Shown: positions 20,584 through 30,449, numbered from the stretch's first letter. The stretch is 64,000 nucleotides of DNA from Rhodococcus sp. W8901 (GCF_013348805.1 NZ_CP054690.1:4216001-4280000); one strand, 5' to 3'. The notes: generated by a model not told the origin, from the sequence alone. Translations and numbers: made by a program.

Positions 20584-23500
20584 TCAGCGGAAGTCCCGGG
20601 ACTTCGTCGGCATCCGCAGGTCCATCAACTGGAGATGGTCCGCGACGATCGTCACCGCGCCCTCCGCGTTCTGCACCCGCCCGCGCACCAGCAGCGCCGG
20701 GGCACTGTTCGCGAGCCTGCGATACTTCGCCCACAGGCCAACCGAGCACACGACGTTGACCATTCCGGTCTCGTCCTCGAGATTGACGAAGGTCACCCCG
20801 GCGGCCGTCGCGGGACGCTGGCGGTGCGTGACCGCTCCCCCGACCAGCACCCGGTCCCCGTCGGGGACGTCCAGCAGTCGCGACGCGGGAATCACCCCGA
20901 GGGCCTCGAGCTGTGGGCGCAGGAACTCGGTCGGATAGGTGTCCGGCGAGATCCCGGTGGCCCACACGTCGGCGGCGGCGAGTTCGATGTCGCTCATGCC
21001 GGGCAGCGTCGGCGCCCGTGTCGACGCCCCCATTCCCGGCAACCGGTCCGGGCGCTCCCCCGCCGCGGCACCCGCCGCCCACAGCGCCTCCCGCCGCGAG
21101 ATCCCGAAGCAGCCCAGTGCCCCGGACGTGGCCAGCGACTCGGCCTGCGCCGTGCTCAGTTCCACCCGCCCGGTCAGGTTCAGGAACGAGGTGAACGGCC
21201 CGTCCTCGTCGCGGGCCGCGACGATCCGCTCGGCCAACGCGGTCCCGATGTTGCGGACCTCCCCCAACCCCAGCCGCACCTCGGTGCCGGCCGCCTCCAC
21301 CGTCGCGTGCGGGAGGCTCGCGTTGACGTCCGCCCCGTGCACCGTCACCCCGTGCCGCCGGGCGTCGGCCACCAGCGACTGCGGCGAGTAGAAGCCCATC
21401 GGCTGCGCCCGCAGCAGCCCGGCACAGAACGCCGCCGGATGGTGCAGCTTGAACCACGACGAGTAGAAGACCAGCGACGCGAAGCTCTGCGAATGACTCT
21501 CGGGGAAACCGAAGTTCGCGAACGCGTACAGCTTCTCGTAGATCCGGTCGGCCACCTCGCCGGTGATGCCGTGCAGCTCCCGCATGCCGTCGTAGAGCCG
21601 CCCGCGCAGGCGTTCCATCTTCTCCGGTGAGCGCTTGGACCCCATCGCCCGCCGCAATTGGTCGGCCTCGGCGGCGGTGAATCCGGCGACGTCGACGGCC
21701 ATCTGCATGAGCTGCTCCTGGAACAGCGGAACCCCCAGCGTCCGTTCCAGTGCCTTCTCGAGACACGGATGGTCGTACGTGACGGGTTCGCGGCCGTTGC
21801 GGCGTCGGATGTAGGGGTGCACCGAGCCGCCCTGGATCGGCCCGGGGCGGATCAGCGCGACCTCCACGACGAGGTCGTAGAAGTTGCGGGGCTTCAGCCG
21901 CGGCAGCGTCGCCATCTGGGCGCGGGACTCCACCTGGAACACGCCCACCGAGTCGGCCCGCTGCAGCATCTCGTACACCGCCTGCTCGGACAGGTCGAGT
22001 TGCGCCAGGTCCACGGCGATCCCCTTGTGCTCGGCGACCAGGTCGATCATGTAGTGCAGCGCCGAGAGCATGCCGAGGCCCAGCAGGTCGAACTTCACCA
22101 GTCCCACTGCGGCGCAGTCGTCCTTGTCCCACTGCAGGACGCTGCGGTTCTCCATGTGCGCCCATTCCACCGGGCACACGTCGGCGATGGGCCGGTCGCA
22201 GATCACCATGCCGCCGGAGTGGATCCCGAGGTGTCGTGGGAAGCCCTCGATCTGGGCGGCCAACTCCAGGACCGCCGAGGGGATGTCGGTGCCGGTCTCC
22301 GCGCCGACACCGCTCCACCTGCTGACCTGTTTGCTCCACGCGTCCTGCTGCCCCTGCGAGAAGCCGAGCGCGCGGGCCATGTCCCGCACCGACGACCTGC
22401 CCCGGTAGGTGATGACGTTGGCGACCTGCGCGGCGTACTCGCGGCCGTACTTGGTGTAGACGTGCTGGATGGCCTCCTCCCGGCGGTCGGATTCGATGTC
22501 GACGTCGATGTCGGGCGGGCCGTCGCGTTCGGGCGAGAGGAACCGTTCGAACAGCAACTGGTTGCGCACCGGGTCCACGTTGGTGATGCCGATCGCGTAG
22601 CAGACGGCCGAGTTGGCCGCCGATCCTCTTCCCTGACAGAGGATGTCGTTGTCCTTGCAGAACGAGACGATGTCGTGGACCACGAGGAAGTACCCGGGAA
22701 AGTTGAGCCTCTCGATGATTCCGAGTTCGTGTTCGATCTGCTCGTAGGCGGCCGAATTCGATGACGGCGGCCCGTAACGCCGACGCGCACCCCGCATGGC
22801 GAGCTCACGCAGCCAACTCGCCTCGGTGTGCCCGTCCGGGACGTCGAACGGCGGCAGTTGCGGCGCGATCAGCCGCAGGTCGAACGCGCACTCGAGCCCC
22901 AACTCGGCCGCACCCGACACGGCTTGCGGGTACTGCGCGAACAGTCGCGCCATCTCCACCCCCGACCGCAGGTGCGCGCCGCCGGTGGGAGCGAGCCAGC
23001 CCGCCGCCTCGTCGAGACTCTGCCGGGCCCGCACCGCGGCCATCGCCATCGCGAGCCGTCGCCGTGACGGTCCCGCGAAGTGCGCAGCCGTGGAGGCGAT
23101 CACGGAAAGGCCTTGCCGCCCGGCCAGTTCTGCGAGCCGCGCGTTGATCTCGTCGTCCTCCGGCAGCCCACGATGCGTCAGTTCGACCGTCACCCGATCC
23201 GCACCGAAGCGGTCGACGAGATCATGTAGGGCGGCGGCGGCCGCTTCGGGGCCACCCGCCGCGAGCGCGCTCCGCACGTGACCCTTGCGGCAGCCGGTGA
23301 GGATCTGCCAGTGCCCGCCGGCGGCCTCCGTGAGCGCGTCGTAGTCGTAGCGCGGCTTGCCCTTCTCACCGCCGGCCAGGTGCGCGGCCGCGATCTGACG
23401 GGACAGTCGCCGGTAGCCCTCCTGCCCGCGCGCCAGCACCAGCAGGTGGGTACCGTCCGGATCGGGGATGCCGGTACGCGGCGCCGCGTCGAGCGACAAC

Positions 23501-23862
23501 TCGGCCCCGAACACCGTCCGCATGTTCAGTTCCTTCGCGGCCTCGGCGAATCGGACCACCCCGTACAGCCCGTCGTGGTCCGTCAGCGCGATCGCGTCGA
23601 GACCGAGCCTCACCGCCTCCTCCACCAACTCCTCGGGCGGGCTGGCACCGTCGAGGAAGCTGAAGGCCGAGTGCGTGTGCAGTTCCGCGTAGGGAACGGT
23701 GGCACCGACGGGCCGGGACGTCGCCCCTCGATAGTCTCCGCGCTTACGGGACCACGCGGGACTGTCGCCGCCGTCGCCCGGGAACTCCGAATCCCGACGC
23801 GGCCGCCCCGACAGCACCCGCTCCATCTCCGCCCACGTCGGCGGACCGTTGCCCCATCCCAT
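20584..23862 (-). CDS. dnaE2: Error-prone DNA polymerase III alpha subunit
   Basis: 1092 residues, the size of DnaE2. The N-terminal PHP domain reads ELHTHSAFSFLDGASPPEEL and IALTDHDGLYG. The C-family palm has the carboxylate-rich PDIDVDIESDRREE, and a C-terminal OB fold includes VTFVNLEDETGMVNVVCS. It makes mutagenic lesion bypass during SOS with ImuA' and ImuB, both encoded 30 kb away. A consensus LexA box lies 70 bases upstream. Start MGWGN follows GAGGG directly, with GGAAGG further up. The short 67-base gap downstream holds the CoADR operator. Confidence 0.95.
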   Translation of the reverse strand: MGWGNGPPTWAEMERVLSGRPRRDSEFPGDGGDSPAWSRKRGDYRGATSRPVGATVPYAELHTHSAFSFLDGASPPEELVEEAVRLGLDAIALTDHDGLYGVVRFAEAAKELNMRTVFGAELSLDAAPRTGIPDPDGTHLLVLARGQEGYRRLSRQIAAAHLAGGEKGKPRYDYDALTEAAGGHWQILTGCRKGHVRSALAAGGPEAAAAALHDLVDRFGADRVTVELTHRGLPEDDEINARLAELAGRQGLSVIASTAAHFAGPSRRRLAMAMAAVRARQSLDEAAGWLAPTGGAHLRSGVEMARLFAQYPQAVSGAAELGLECAFDLRLIAPQLPPFDVPDGHTEASWLRELAMRGARRRYGPPSSNSAAYEQIEHELGIIERLNFPGYFLVVHDIVSFCKDNDILCQGRGSAANSAVCYAIGITNVDPVRNQLLFERFLSPERDGPPDIDVDIESDRREEAIQHVYTKYGREYAAQVANVITYRGRSSVRDMARALGFSQGQQDAWSKQVSRWSGVGAETGTDIPSAVLELAAQIEGFPRHLGIHSGGMVICDRPIADVCPVEWAHMENRSVLQWDKDDCAAVGLVKFDLLGLGMLSALHYMIDLVAEHKGIAVDLAQLDLSEQAVYEMLQRADSVGVFQVESRAQMATLPRLKPRNFYDLVVEVALIRPGPIQGGSVHPYIRRRNGREPVTYDHPCLEKALERTLGVPLFQEQLMQMAVDVAGFTAAEADQLRRAMGSKRSPEKMERLRGRLYDGMRELHGITGEVADRIYEKLYAFANFGFPESHSQSFASLVFYSSWFKLHHPAAFCAGLLRAQPMGFYSPQSLVADARRHGVTVHGADVNASLPHATVEAAGTEVRLGLGEVRNIGTALAERIVAARDEDGPFTSFLNLTGRVELSTAQAESLATSGALGCFGISRREALWAAGAAAGERPDRLPGMGASTRAPTLPGMSDIELAAADVWATGISPDTYPTEFLRPQLEALGVIPASRLLDVPDGDRVLVGGAVTHRQRPATAAGVTFVNLEDETGMVNVVCSVGLWAKYRRLANSAPALLVRGRVQNAEGAVTIVADHLQLMDLRMPTKSRDFR

Positions 23863-23931
23863 CCCTCTGCAGCCTTCCCGCAGGCACCAGCCCGCACATC
23901 AGGGAAGATGCCGACGAGGAAGACGCATCTT

Positions 23932-23947
23932 TCGAACTCGTGTTCGA
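23932..23947. promoter_or_regulatory. LexA (SOS) box of dnaE2
   Basis: TCGAAC-TCGT-GTTCGA, a perfect actinobacterial LexA site, 70 bases before dnaE2. A 7-bp dyad AAGATGC / GCATCTT (23905-23931) lies between box and gene and could fold in the leader RNA. Confidence 0.9.
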
Positions 23948-24007
23948 TTGATTCGAGTCTGACACGTGCGCCCGGCGGGGTCAACGCGGACCCAGCCGGG
24001 CAACCGC

Positions 24008-25198
24008 CTATTTCCGGTCGAGGCTGCGATAGGTGATGGTCTCGAAGTCGAGATAGCCCCCTATCGACGCCGGGTCGACGAACGGCAGGATCTGCGTCGC
24101 CCAGAATCCGGCGATACCGCTGCGTCGGTCGATCCAGTAGTAGAGGTTCGCGAGCCCGGCCCAGCCGAGAGACCCGGCCGGCCGGCCCGTCGGCGCGTCC
24201 TCGTCGTTGACCATGAACGTGTACGCCCACGACTTGCGCCGGCCGGGGAAGAACTCCGCGTCGTGCGAGAGTTCGGGCTCGACGCCGGGCAGCATCGTCA
24301 CCTGCTGACCGTCCAACCCGTTCAGCACGGCCTGCCGCACAGTGTCCGGAGCGAGGACACGCCCGTGCTCGCCCGCCCCGTCACCGAGCCACATGCGGAG
24401 GAACTTCGTGTAGTCACCGGCCGTCGAGTAGAGCCCGTGCCCACCCATGTGCACCTCGGGATCCTGCGGCAGCACCAGATCCAGCGGTTCCAGGGTCCCG
24501 TCGGGCCGGCGTTGGTGGATCGTGGCGCGACGCGAGTTCATCGTCGGGTCGAGTGTGAACGCGGTGTCCGTCATCCCCAGCGGGGCGAAGATGCGTTCGG
24601 CCATCACGTCACCCAACCGCTCACCTCTGACAGCCTCGACCACGAGGCCGGCCCAGTCGATGTTCGAACCGTACTGCCAGCGTTCACCGGGCTCGAACAG
24701 CAGCGGCGTCTCCAACGACGCCCGGGTCCCGGTGATGATGCTGGGCTGACCGTGCTCGACCGCCAGGCGGTGGTAGGTCTCGTCGAAGAAGGAGTATCCG
24801 AGTCCCGCGGTGTGCAGCAACAGCATGCGCGTGGTGATCTCACGCCGGGGCGCCCGCAGCACCGGGGCCCCCGACGCATCGAACCCGTCGATCACCTGGA
24901 GCTTTCCGATCTCCGGGAGGTAACGTGCTGCCGGCGCATCCAGGTCGACGAGCCCCTCCTCCACGCACTGCAGCACGGCGGTGCCGGTGATCGCCTTCGT
25001 CGTCGAGAACATCGCGAAGACCGTGTCGAGGGTCATCGGCTGCTGTGTGTCACCGACCGATCGGAGCCCGGCCGCACCCTCGAACACGGTGCCGTTCCGG
25101 TCCGTCAGCATCGCGACCACACCGGGCACCTGCCCGGCACCGCCGGCCGCCGTCACGTCACGCAGGACGGCGTTCAGTTCCGAATCACGTTGGCCCAT
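24008..25198 (-). CDS. Beta-lactamase-fold serine hydrolase (class C / EstB type)
   Basis: 396 residues, no signal peptide, so probably cytoplasmic. FSTTK gives the nucleophile Ser65 and Lys68, YGSN is the Tyr-x-Asn motif, and the third box is replaced by a Gly-rich segment near the C-terminus. Other conserved blocks: [13 protein letters not shown] and GMTDTAF. Such proteins are usually esterases or amidases rather than true beta-lactamases. GGAGA precedes the ATG. An AraC regulator lies 118 bases upstream on the same strand and may control it. Confidence 0.88.
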   Translation of the reverse strand: MGQRDSELNAVLRDVTAAGGAGQVPGVVAMLTDRNGTVFEGAAGLRSVGDTQQPMTLDTVFAMFSTTKAITGTAVLQCVEEGLVDLDAPAARYLPEIGKLQVIDGFDASGAPVLRAPRREITTRMLLLHTAGLGYSFFDETYHRLAVEHGQPSIITGTRASLETPLLFEPGERWQYGSNIDWAGLVVEAVRGERLGDVMAERIFAPLGMTDTAFTLDPTMNSRRATIHQRRPDGTLEPLDLVLPQDPEVHMGGHGLYSTAGDYTKFLRMWLGDGAGEHGRVLAPDTVRQAVLNGLDGQQVTMLPGVEPELSHDAEFFPGRRKSWAYTFMVNDEDAPTGRPAGSLGWAGLANLYYWIDRRSGIAGFWATQILPFVDPASIGGYLDFETITYRSLDRK

Positions 25199-25316
25199 GG
25201 TTTTTCTCCTGTCGGCGAGAAGTCGTTGCAGGAGAGCAACCTACGAGGATCTGCGCGGCACCCATGTCCCCGATCGGCAACACCCGTCCCGAATCGGCAG
25301 CCGTTCGTGAGCCGCG

Positions 25317-26306
25317 TCACCCCTGCGCGCGACTCAGGGTGTCCGACGGATTCTCGCCGAATCGCCGCCGGTAGGCGGCTGCGAACACACCCATGTTCAC
25401 GTACCCCCACGCACCGGCGGCGGCAGCGACCGTGGATGTCGACGACGACAGTTCTCGCCGCACCCCCTGCAACCGCTGCTCCCGCAGACAGTCTCGCGGC
25501 GTGATCCCGAGGTACTCACGGAACGCGCCGGACAGGGCACGCACGCTGACACCGACCGACCCCGCAACCTCCGACACGGTCGGTAGGTCCTGCGCATTGT
25601 CCTCGATGTAGCGCACGGCGCGCCGGACATAGCCCGGGGCACGCACACCGCTGGTCGACACCGGATCGATGCCGGCGTCGGCGGCCCACTCGGCGAGCAG
25701 CTGCGCGGCGATCAGTTCCTGCAGGTTCAGCCGGACACGTTCGTGATCGACCAGGTTCCGTGCACTCGACAGGGTGCGAGTGACGTACTCCATCAACCCG
25801 AGCCACGGGCCGCCCGGCCCACCGATGACGCACTTGTGCCGCCACAATCGGTCGTCGGGCATCCACCCCCACCAGCTCAGTGCCAGATCGGCGAGCATTC
25901 GGTGCGGAATCGTGAGGTTCAGTTGCAGGTGCGCGGCGTCCGCGTCGAACCGGTAGTCGACCCGACTGCAGTCGGCGACGAAGGTCTCCCCGGTCGTCAG
26001 ATCGACACTCGACTTCGCAGTGATCTCGTGCCGCGTCCACCCGGCGAGTGTGGTGAGCACCAGGATGTTGCCCGCCTCCGGGGCGAACTCGCCGATCGTC
26101 ACCGGGATTCCGTAGCTGAACCGGGTCAACGTCATCTCACCGATCTCCGCCGAGAACATGCTGGACGCAGGGGCGAGCGCGCGGCCGACCGGTCGCACCT
26201 CGTACGGCATGTAGACCGCGTCCGACCACTGCTTGATCTCGTCCCAGTCGGTGACCAGTCCCGCCGCCCGCTCATCGCGGGTCCGGGGATCGAATGTCGA
26301 TGACAC
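25317..26306 (-). CDS. AraC-family transcriptional regulator
   Basis: 329 residues from a GTG at 26306; the frame is open further but the extra part is low-complexity and unlike the family. Residues about 30-215 form an AraC-binding-like domain of the type beginning with SDAVYMPYEVRPV. The last 100 residues hold two helix-turn-helices: LPTVSEVAGSVGVSVRALSGAF and AGAWGYVNMGVFAAAYRRRFGENPS. It is upstream of the serine hydrolase gene in the same direction. Confidence 0.85.
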   Translation of the reverse strand: MSSTFDPRTRDERAAGLVTDWDEIKQWSDAVYMPYEVRPVGRALAPASSMFSAEIGEMTLTRFSYGIPVTIGEFAPEAGNILVLTTLAGWTRHEITAKSSVDLTTGETFVADCSRVDYRFDADAAHLQLNLTIPHRMLADLALSWWGWMPDDRLWRHKCVIGGPGGPWLGLMEYVTRTLSSARNLVDHERVRLNLQELIAAQLLAEWAADAGIDPVSTSGVRAPGYVRRAVRYIEDNAQDLPTVSEVAGSVGVSVRALSGAFREYLGITPRDCLREQRLQGVRRELSSSTSTVAAAAGAWGYVNMGVFAAAYRRRFGENPSDTLSRAQG

Positions 26307-26371
26307 ACCGGGAGCATAGGCAGCTTCGCCCCGACCGGGAACCTCCTCGGCGTCCCGGCGCCGTTCGCGGA

Positions 26372-26971
26372 TCAGGAATCGGCGATCCACGTGTCCCAGG
26401 CAGGCCGGGTCAGTTCTGCGAGCTCCCGGTACCCACCGCTGTCCGGGTGTGCGCCGTCGCCGTTGCGTACCTCCTCCGCCCAGACCGCGTTGCCCGACAA
26501 CTCCGCGAACACCGCGACGTACGGCACCCCGGCACCGAGGCACACGTCGGCGAAGGATCGGTCCAATCGTGCCGTCCGCTCGTTCTGCCCGACGTCCGCG
26601 ATCGGCGGCGGTCCGACGACCAGCGCCCGCCACCCGACGCTGCCGCATTCCTTCAGTACCGCGGCCAGATTCTCCACGGACCGGGCAGGGTCGACCCGCA
26701 CCGATCCGTTCTCGACGGTCGTGTCGTTGACGCCGAACGAGAACACCACGCGCCCTTCGCAACCGGACGGCAGTCGGGGCGTGCACTCCCCCAGCCAGCG
26801 GTCGCGGATCTCGCTCGACGTCTGCCGGCGCACCCCGAGGTTGTAGGCCGTCAGACCCGCCCGCGCCGTTCCCGCCGCGAGTCGGCCCGCCCACCCCAGG
26901 TACTCGGAATCACCGACCCCCGCAACGAAGGAGTCGCCGACGAAACACACCCGCACATCATTCATAGCCAT
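26372..26971 (-). CDS. SGNH/GDSL-family hydrolase
   Basis: 199 residues. The four SGNH blocks are visible: VCFVGDSFVAGVGD (nucleophile Ser), YNLGVRRQTSSEI (Gly), VVFSFGVNDTT (Asn) and NGDGAHPDSGGY (Asp and His). There is no signal peptide from this start. ATG at 26971 or 26965 are both possible; neither has a strong ribosome site. It begins 7 bases after the DUF4261 gene, so the two are co-transcribed. Substrate unknown; likely a small ester. Confidence 0.88.
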   Translation of the reverse strand: MAMNDVRVCFVGDSFVAGVGDSEYLGWAGRLAAGTARAGLTAYNLGVRRQTSSEIRDRWLGECTPRLPSGCEGRVVFSFGVNDTTVENGSVRVDPARSVENLAAVLKECGSVGWRALVVGPPPIADVGQNERTARLDRSFADVCLGAGVPYVAVFAELSGNAVWAEEVRNGDGAHPDSGGYRELAELTRPAWDTWIADS

Positions 26972-26978
26972 GATGATG

Positions 26979-27800
26979 TCAGCGTCGACGTCCGAACCAA
27001 CCCCGCTTGCGCTTGCTCTGCCCGGCATCGAACCTCAGCCGTAGGACGGTGCGTTCGGGATCGATGTCGCTCGGGGCGTGATCGACGACGATCTCGGCGA
27101 CCTCGGTGCTCCCGATCGTGTCGCCGTCGTTGATGACGGGGCCTTCCTCGAGAAGGTACGAGGTGATGCCGGTGAGACGGTCGAACGTGTCGCCGGCGGA
27201 CTCGGGGGTGTCCGGGATCTCGATGTCCGGGAGGTCGAGCATGTCGAGACCTCGTGTGTGACCGGTCATCACGCCGTCGGGGCGCCGGCCGACGTTGATC
27301 GCGACCCAGGCGAGCAACGGCGGCTCGGGCAGCACGTCCTTCACGAGGTCACGGAACAGTGCGGGCAGGATGATGTGATTCGCACTGCCGAAGTACACGG
27401 CGCGGATGGTGCCGCTGAGCGCGACGAGCGACGCGACGACACGGGACAACAACACCGCGTCCGCGATCGCGTCCTCGTCGGCGCTTCCCGGACGGAGCAC
27501 GGTGACGATCGTGTGCGCGGTGTAGTCGGTAGGAGCGGGCACCTCCTTCGGCCACAGCCGACTGTGCCCGGCGATGTCGGCGACGTCGTCGCCCACCGGG
27601 GAAGGAACCGTGAGCAGCGCAATCATCCTGCCGTCCAGGTCGAGACACACCGGCCCGTCCCGGTCTGCGGACTCGTCCCGATCGACGGCAAGGCCGGAGA
27701 GTTCGACGTCCGGCCAGTCCAGCCGCATTTGCGCGGTGAGCGCTTCGGCAGTGACGTCGGCGTCGAGCCGGTCCCGGAACAGCATCGCGAGCGCGGGCAT
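26979..27800 (-). CDS. DUF4261-like protein
   Basis: 273 residues, soluble. MIALLTVPSPV, the HTIVTVLR strand and AVYFGSANHIILPALF resemble the DUF4261 family, whose role is unknown. The C-terminus is very basic (KRKRGWFGRRR). It is followed immediately by the SGNH hydrolase gene. The 149 bases between it and the flavohemoglobin gene show no clear signal. Confidence 0.6.
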   Translation of the reverse strand: MPALAMLFRDRLDADVTAEALTAQMRLDWPDVELSGLAVDRDESADRDGPVCLDLDGRMIALLTVPSPVGDDVADIAGHSRLWPKEVPAPTDYTAHTIVTVLRPGSADEDAIADAVLLSRVVASLVALSGTIRAVYFGSANHIILPALFRDLVKDVLPEPPLLAWVAINVGRRPDGVMTGHTRGLDMLDLPDIEIPDTPESAGDTFDRLTGITSYLLEEGPVINDGDTIGSTEVAEIVVDHAPSDIDPERTVLRLRFDAGQSKRKRGWFGRRR

Positions 27801-27949
27801 GGGCTCCCTCGGAGAATCGTGTGCGTATTGACGCGATCGGCGACCGCACGGGATGCTTCCAGGACCGCGTCGCGCTACACCCTATCCGCGGACCGGACAT
27901 CCTCGACATTCTGCCCACGCGGCGGACAGCCGACGACCCCGCGACCGAA

Positions 27950-29221
27950 TCAGTCGAACCCGAACCACGAATCCGGCGCGAACACCTCGTAGTGGACCTT
28001 CTCCGGCGAAATACCTTTGACGACAGCGATCCTGCGAACCTGTCGCATGAATCGCGGTGATCCGCACAGGTATACCTCAGCGCCGCTGTCCCATTCGCGG
28101 TCACGCAGAAGTGGCACCGCCTCCTCCGCGTCGTCGACGTAGTACGTCTCGAGCCACGAATAGCCGGGATACGCCTCGAGGAGACCGAGGATTCGATTCC
28201 GATGAGCGAACGACTGCTCGTCCTTGTCGACGTGCACCACATAGACCGGCCGGGTGTCCCGCACGGCGATCATCTCCTGCAGGATCGCGACGGTCAGCGA
28301 CGAGCCGACACCGGACGAGCCGAGCACGACCGGGTTGTCGTTCCGGACCGGGTACGCGGTCCCGGACGGGATGGACACCACCAGCGGATATCCGATCCCG
28401 GCCTCGGCGATCAGCTTGTTCGACACCAGACCGCCCGGCATGGGGTCGACGGTAATCTCCCACGTGTCCGGCTCGTCCCCCGACATCACCGTGTACTGAC
28501 GGATCTGCCGAGCGCCGTCGCCGACGATCATTGCGACCGAAATATACTGTCCAGCAGAATAGTTCACCATCGAAACACCCGTACCGCCTGCCAGCGTGAA
28601 CGTCCACACTCCCGGCGCGACCTCATGGCGACCGACCACCGTGAGCACATGCCACACGCGTCCTGCCGCAACCTCGGCCCGGTCGTACATCGCCGCTTCC
28701 TGCGCGATCAGCGAGTCGGCCATCAGCCAGTACACCTCGTCCCAGGCAGCCGCGACCTCCGGGGTCACGGCGTCACCGAGCACGTCGCCGATGGCCCTGA
28801 ACAGCGCCCGGTGCACCAGGTCGTAGTGCACCCGCGAGATACCCAGGGACGCATGCTTCGCGGCGATCCGCGACATCACCCGGTCGACCGGCGGTGCATC
28901 CTCGGTGACCAGCAGGGTGGCGAACGCCGCGATCGAACCGGCCAGGGCCTTCTGCTGCTCGCCGTTCGCCTGATTGGACCTGTTGAACAGGTCGGACTCC
29001 AGCGCGGGCACCCCGTCGAACAGATGACGGTAGAAGACCTCACTGATCTCCCCCAGGTGCTCCCCCACCACCGGCAACGTAGCCTCGATGATCGGAAGCG
29101 AGTCCGGCGACAGCAGAGACGAATTCGGTGCGGACGCCCTCCCGGTTCCGGTGTCGCCGGCGCCCACGACGACGGAGGGCGCGACAGTGGAGATGCCGAC
29201 GGGGGCGACTACGATAGACAT
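27950..29221 (-). CDS. hmp: Flavohemoglobin (nitric oxide dioxygenase)
   Basis: 423 residues: globin (about 38-180), FAD domain (about 190-290), NAD domain (about 300-423). It oxidises NO to nitrate. Tyr64 (FYRHLF) and Gln84 (SNQANGEQ) fit the distal pocket, His123 (AAKHASLG) is the heme ligand. The FAD motif is RQYTVM rather than RQYSLS. The NAD region has GSSGVGSS. An extra 38 or so residues, rich in Val, Gly and Ser, precede the globin domain; either a real extension or a later GTG start. Type II actinobacterial flavohemoglobins often deviate at the FAD site. Confidence 0.88.
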   Translation of the reverse strand: MSIVVAPVGISTVAPSVVVGAGDTGTGRASAPNSSLLSPDSLPIIEATLPVVGEHLGEISEVFYRHLFDGVPALESDLFNRSNQANGEQQKALAGSIAAFATLLVTEDAPPVDRVMSRIAAKHASLGISRVHYDLVHRALFRAIGDVLGDAVTPEVAAAWDEVYWLMADSLIAQEAAMYDRAEVAAGRVWHVLTVVGRHEVAPGVWTFTLAGGTGVSMVNYSAGQYISVAMIVGDGARQIRQYTVMSGDEPDTWEITVDPMPGGLVSNKLIAEAGIGYPLVVSIPSGTAYPVRNDNPVVLGSSGVGSSLTVAILQEMIAVRDTRPVYVVHVDKDEQSFAHRNRILGLLEAYPGYSWLETYYVDDAEEAVPLLRDREWDSGAEVYLCGSPRFMRQVRRIAVVKGISPEKVHYEVFAPDSWFGFD

Positions 29222-29307
29222 GAGGAAATCAGAGACCTTTCGGGACCGACCGGTTACCGCAATACAGCATCACCGATCCCCCCACGACAGGCAATTTGTG
29301 AAGTTCG

Positions 29308-29319
29308 GGGCAATTGCCC
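29308..29319. promoter_or_regulatory. Perfect 12-base palindrome upstream of hmp
   Basis: GGGCAATTGCCC, 87 bases before the hmp start and 124 before the RpiR start. A plausible regulator site for hmp; no known family motif was recognised. Confidence 0.35.
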
Positions 29320-29327
29320 GGTTTAGA

Positions 29328-29403
29328 TCGGCCTGAGCGCCCACTCTTCGTCCTGATCCGCGGGATCCCGTCTCGAACCCGCGGGAACGGGCGCTCAGGC
29401 CGA
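29328..29403. repeat. Long nested inverted repeat between hmp and rpiR-like gene
   Basis: Outer arms TCGGCCTGAGCGCCC (29328-29342) and its exact complement (29389-29403), 15 bp with a 46-base interior. Inside, CCGCGGG (29358-29364) pairs with CCCGCGG (29378-29384). The RpiR start is 40 bases to the right. It can form a cruciform, or a structured 5' leader if the RpiR promoter lies left of it. Confidence 0.6.
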
Positions 29404-29442
29404 CAGGATCAGCCGTTCACCGGCGTGTGTTATCCAGAAGCC

Positions 29443-30366
29443 ATGAGCGCAGGTTCCCCCGAATCAGAGTCAGCTTCCGGCACGCAGTTTCCGATCGGCA
29501 CGACGACCGCGACCATCCGGGCGATGGCGGCAGGGCTCGCGCCGAGCGAACGCCGCGTCGCCGACGTGTGCGTGGAGCGGCCGCGCGAGGTGGCGTGGTG
29601 GTCCGCGGCGGATCTCGCGGAGGCGGCATCGACGTCGACCGCGACCGTGGTGCGCGCGTGCCAGAATCTCGGTTTCACCGGCTTCCAGCACGTCCGGATG
29701 CTGCTGCTGCGCGACCTCGGCGCGGAGACCTCCACGACGCCGCAGGACGCCTCGCCGCCGGGCAGCATCGGCGTGCTGCAGGCGATCGTCTCGGAGGTCG
29801 GTTCGGACCTGTCCGGAGGTCTGGCGCCGCTGTCGGAGAAGTCCTTCGACGACACGGTGCGCGTACTCGCGAACGCGCGGCGAATCTTCGTCGTCGCGAA
29901 CGGCGGCTCGGCACCGGCAGCCGCCGCCTTCGCGGTTCGGATGCTGGTCAACGGCAGGATCGCCGAGGCACCCACCGACACCGTCGTCCAACTGTTCGCG
30001 GCGCGGACCCTGACCGCCGACGACGTCTGCGTCGCGGTCAGCGACTCGGGCATGAACGCGTACACGATCGACGCGACGAGGGCCGCCCGCGCGGCCGGCG
30101 CGTACGTCGTCGGCGTGACCGGCCATGCCCGGTCCACGTTGGTCGAACTGTCGGACTCCGCGCTGGTGATCGGGAACGGGTCGGGCCCGTACGCCGGGCA
30201 CGGGGTGTCGGCGACAATCATCCAGCTGACGTTCCTGTTGGGGCTACAGGTCGCGGTGTCCGAGGTCGACGGGGCGACCACCGACGCCGCCACGAAGAGC
30301 CTGGAACACTTTGCCGCCCTGATGAATCCGCCGATCATCGAGAACGAGCCGACGGACCGCATCTAG
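29443..30366 (+). CDS. MurR/RpiR-family transcriptional regulator
   Basis: 307 residues. N-terminal helix-turn-helix (LAPSERRVADVCVERP, then AADLAEAASTSTATVVRACQ) and a SIS sugar-phosphate-binding domain from about residue 130 (RRIFVVANGGSAPAAAAFAVRM and VCVAVSDSGMNAYTIDATR). It most likely senses a phosphosugar or glycerol-phosphate-type ligand and controls the transporter operon 129 bases downstream on the same strand. The ATG at 29443 is chosen because it matches the family N-terminus; the frame upstream covers the inverted repeat. Confidence 0.9.
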   Translation: MSAGSPESESASGTQFPIGTTTATIRAMAAGLAPSERRVADVCVERPREVAWWSAADLAEAASTSTATVVRACQNLGFTGFQHVRMLLLRDLGAETSTTPQDASPPGSIGVLQAIVSEVGSDLSGGLAPLSEKSFDDTVRVLANARRIFVVANGGSAPAAAAFAVRMLVNGRIAEAPTDTVVQLFAARTLTADDVCVAVSDSGMNAYTIDATRAARAAGAYVVGVTGHARSTLVELSDSALVIGNGSGPYAGHGVSATIIQLTFLLGLQVAVSEVDGATTDAATKSLEHFAALMNPPIIENEPTDRI

Positions 30367-30449
30367 CCCACCAAACCTCATCGTTCGTTGCTGGACCATT
30401 CAGTTCACGTTCACCTTCGACTGGCTAACTACTCGATGTAATGAGAATT

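Noticed and set aside
24008-25198. True antibiotic-resistance beta-lactamase
   Set aside because: No signal peptide and no canonical KTG box; better described as an EstB-like serine hydrolase.
29358-29395. Possible tRNA T-arm, since GGTTCGA-like sequence occurs on the minus strand
   Set aside because: The flanking 5-bp T stem does not pair and no acceptor or anticodon arm is present; the stretch is explained by the inverted repeat.
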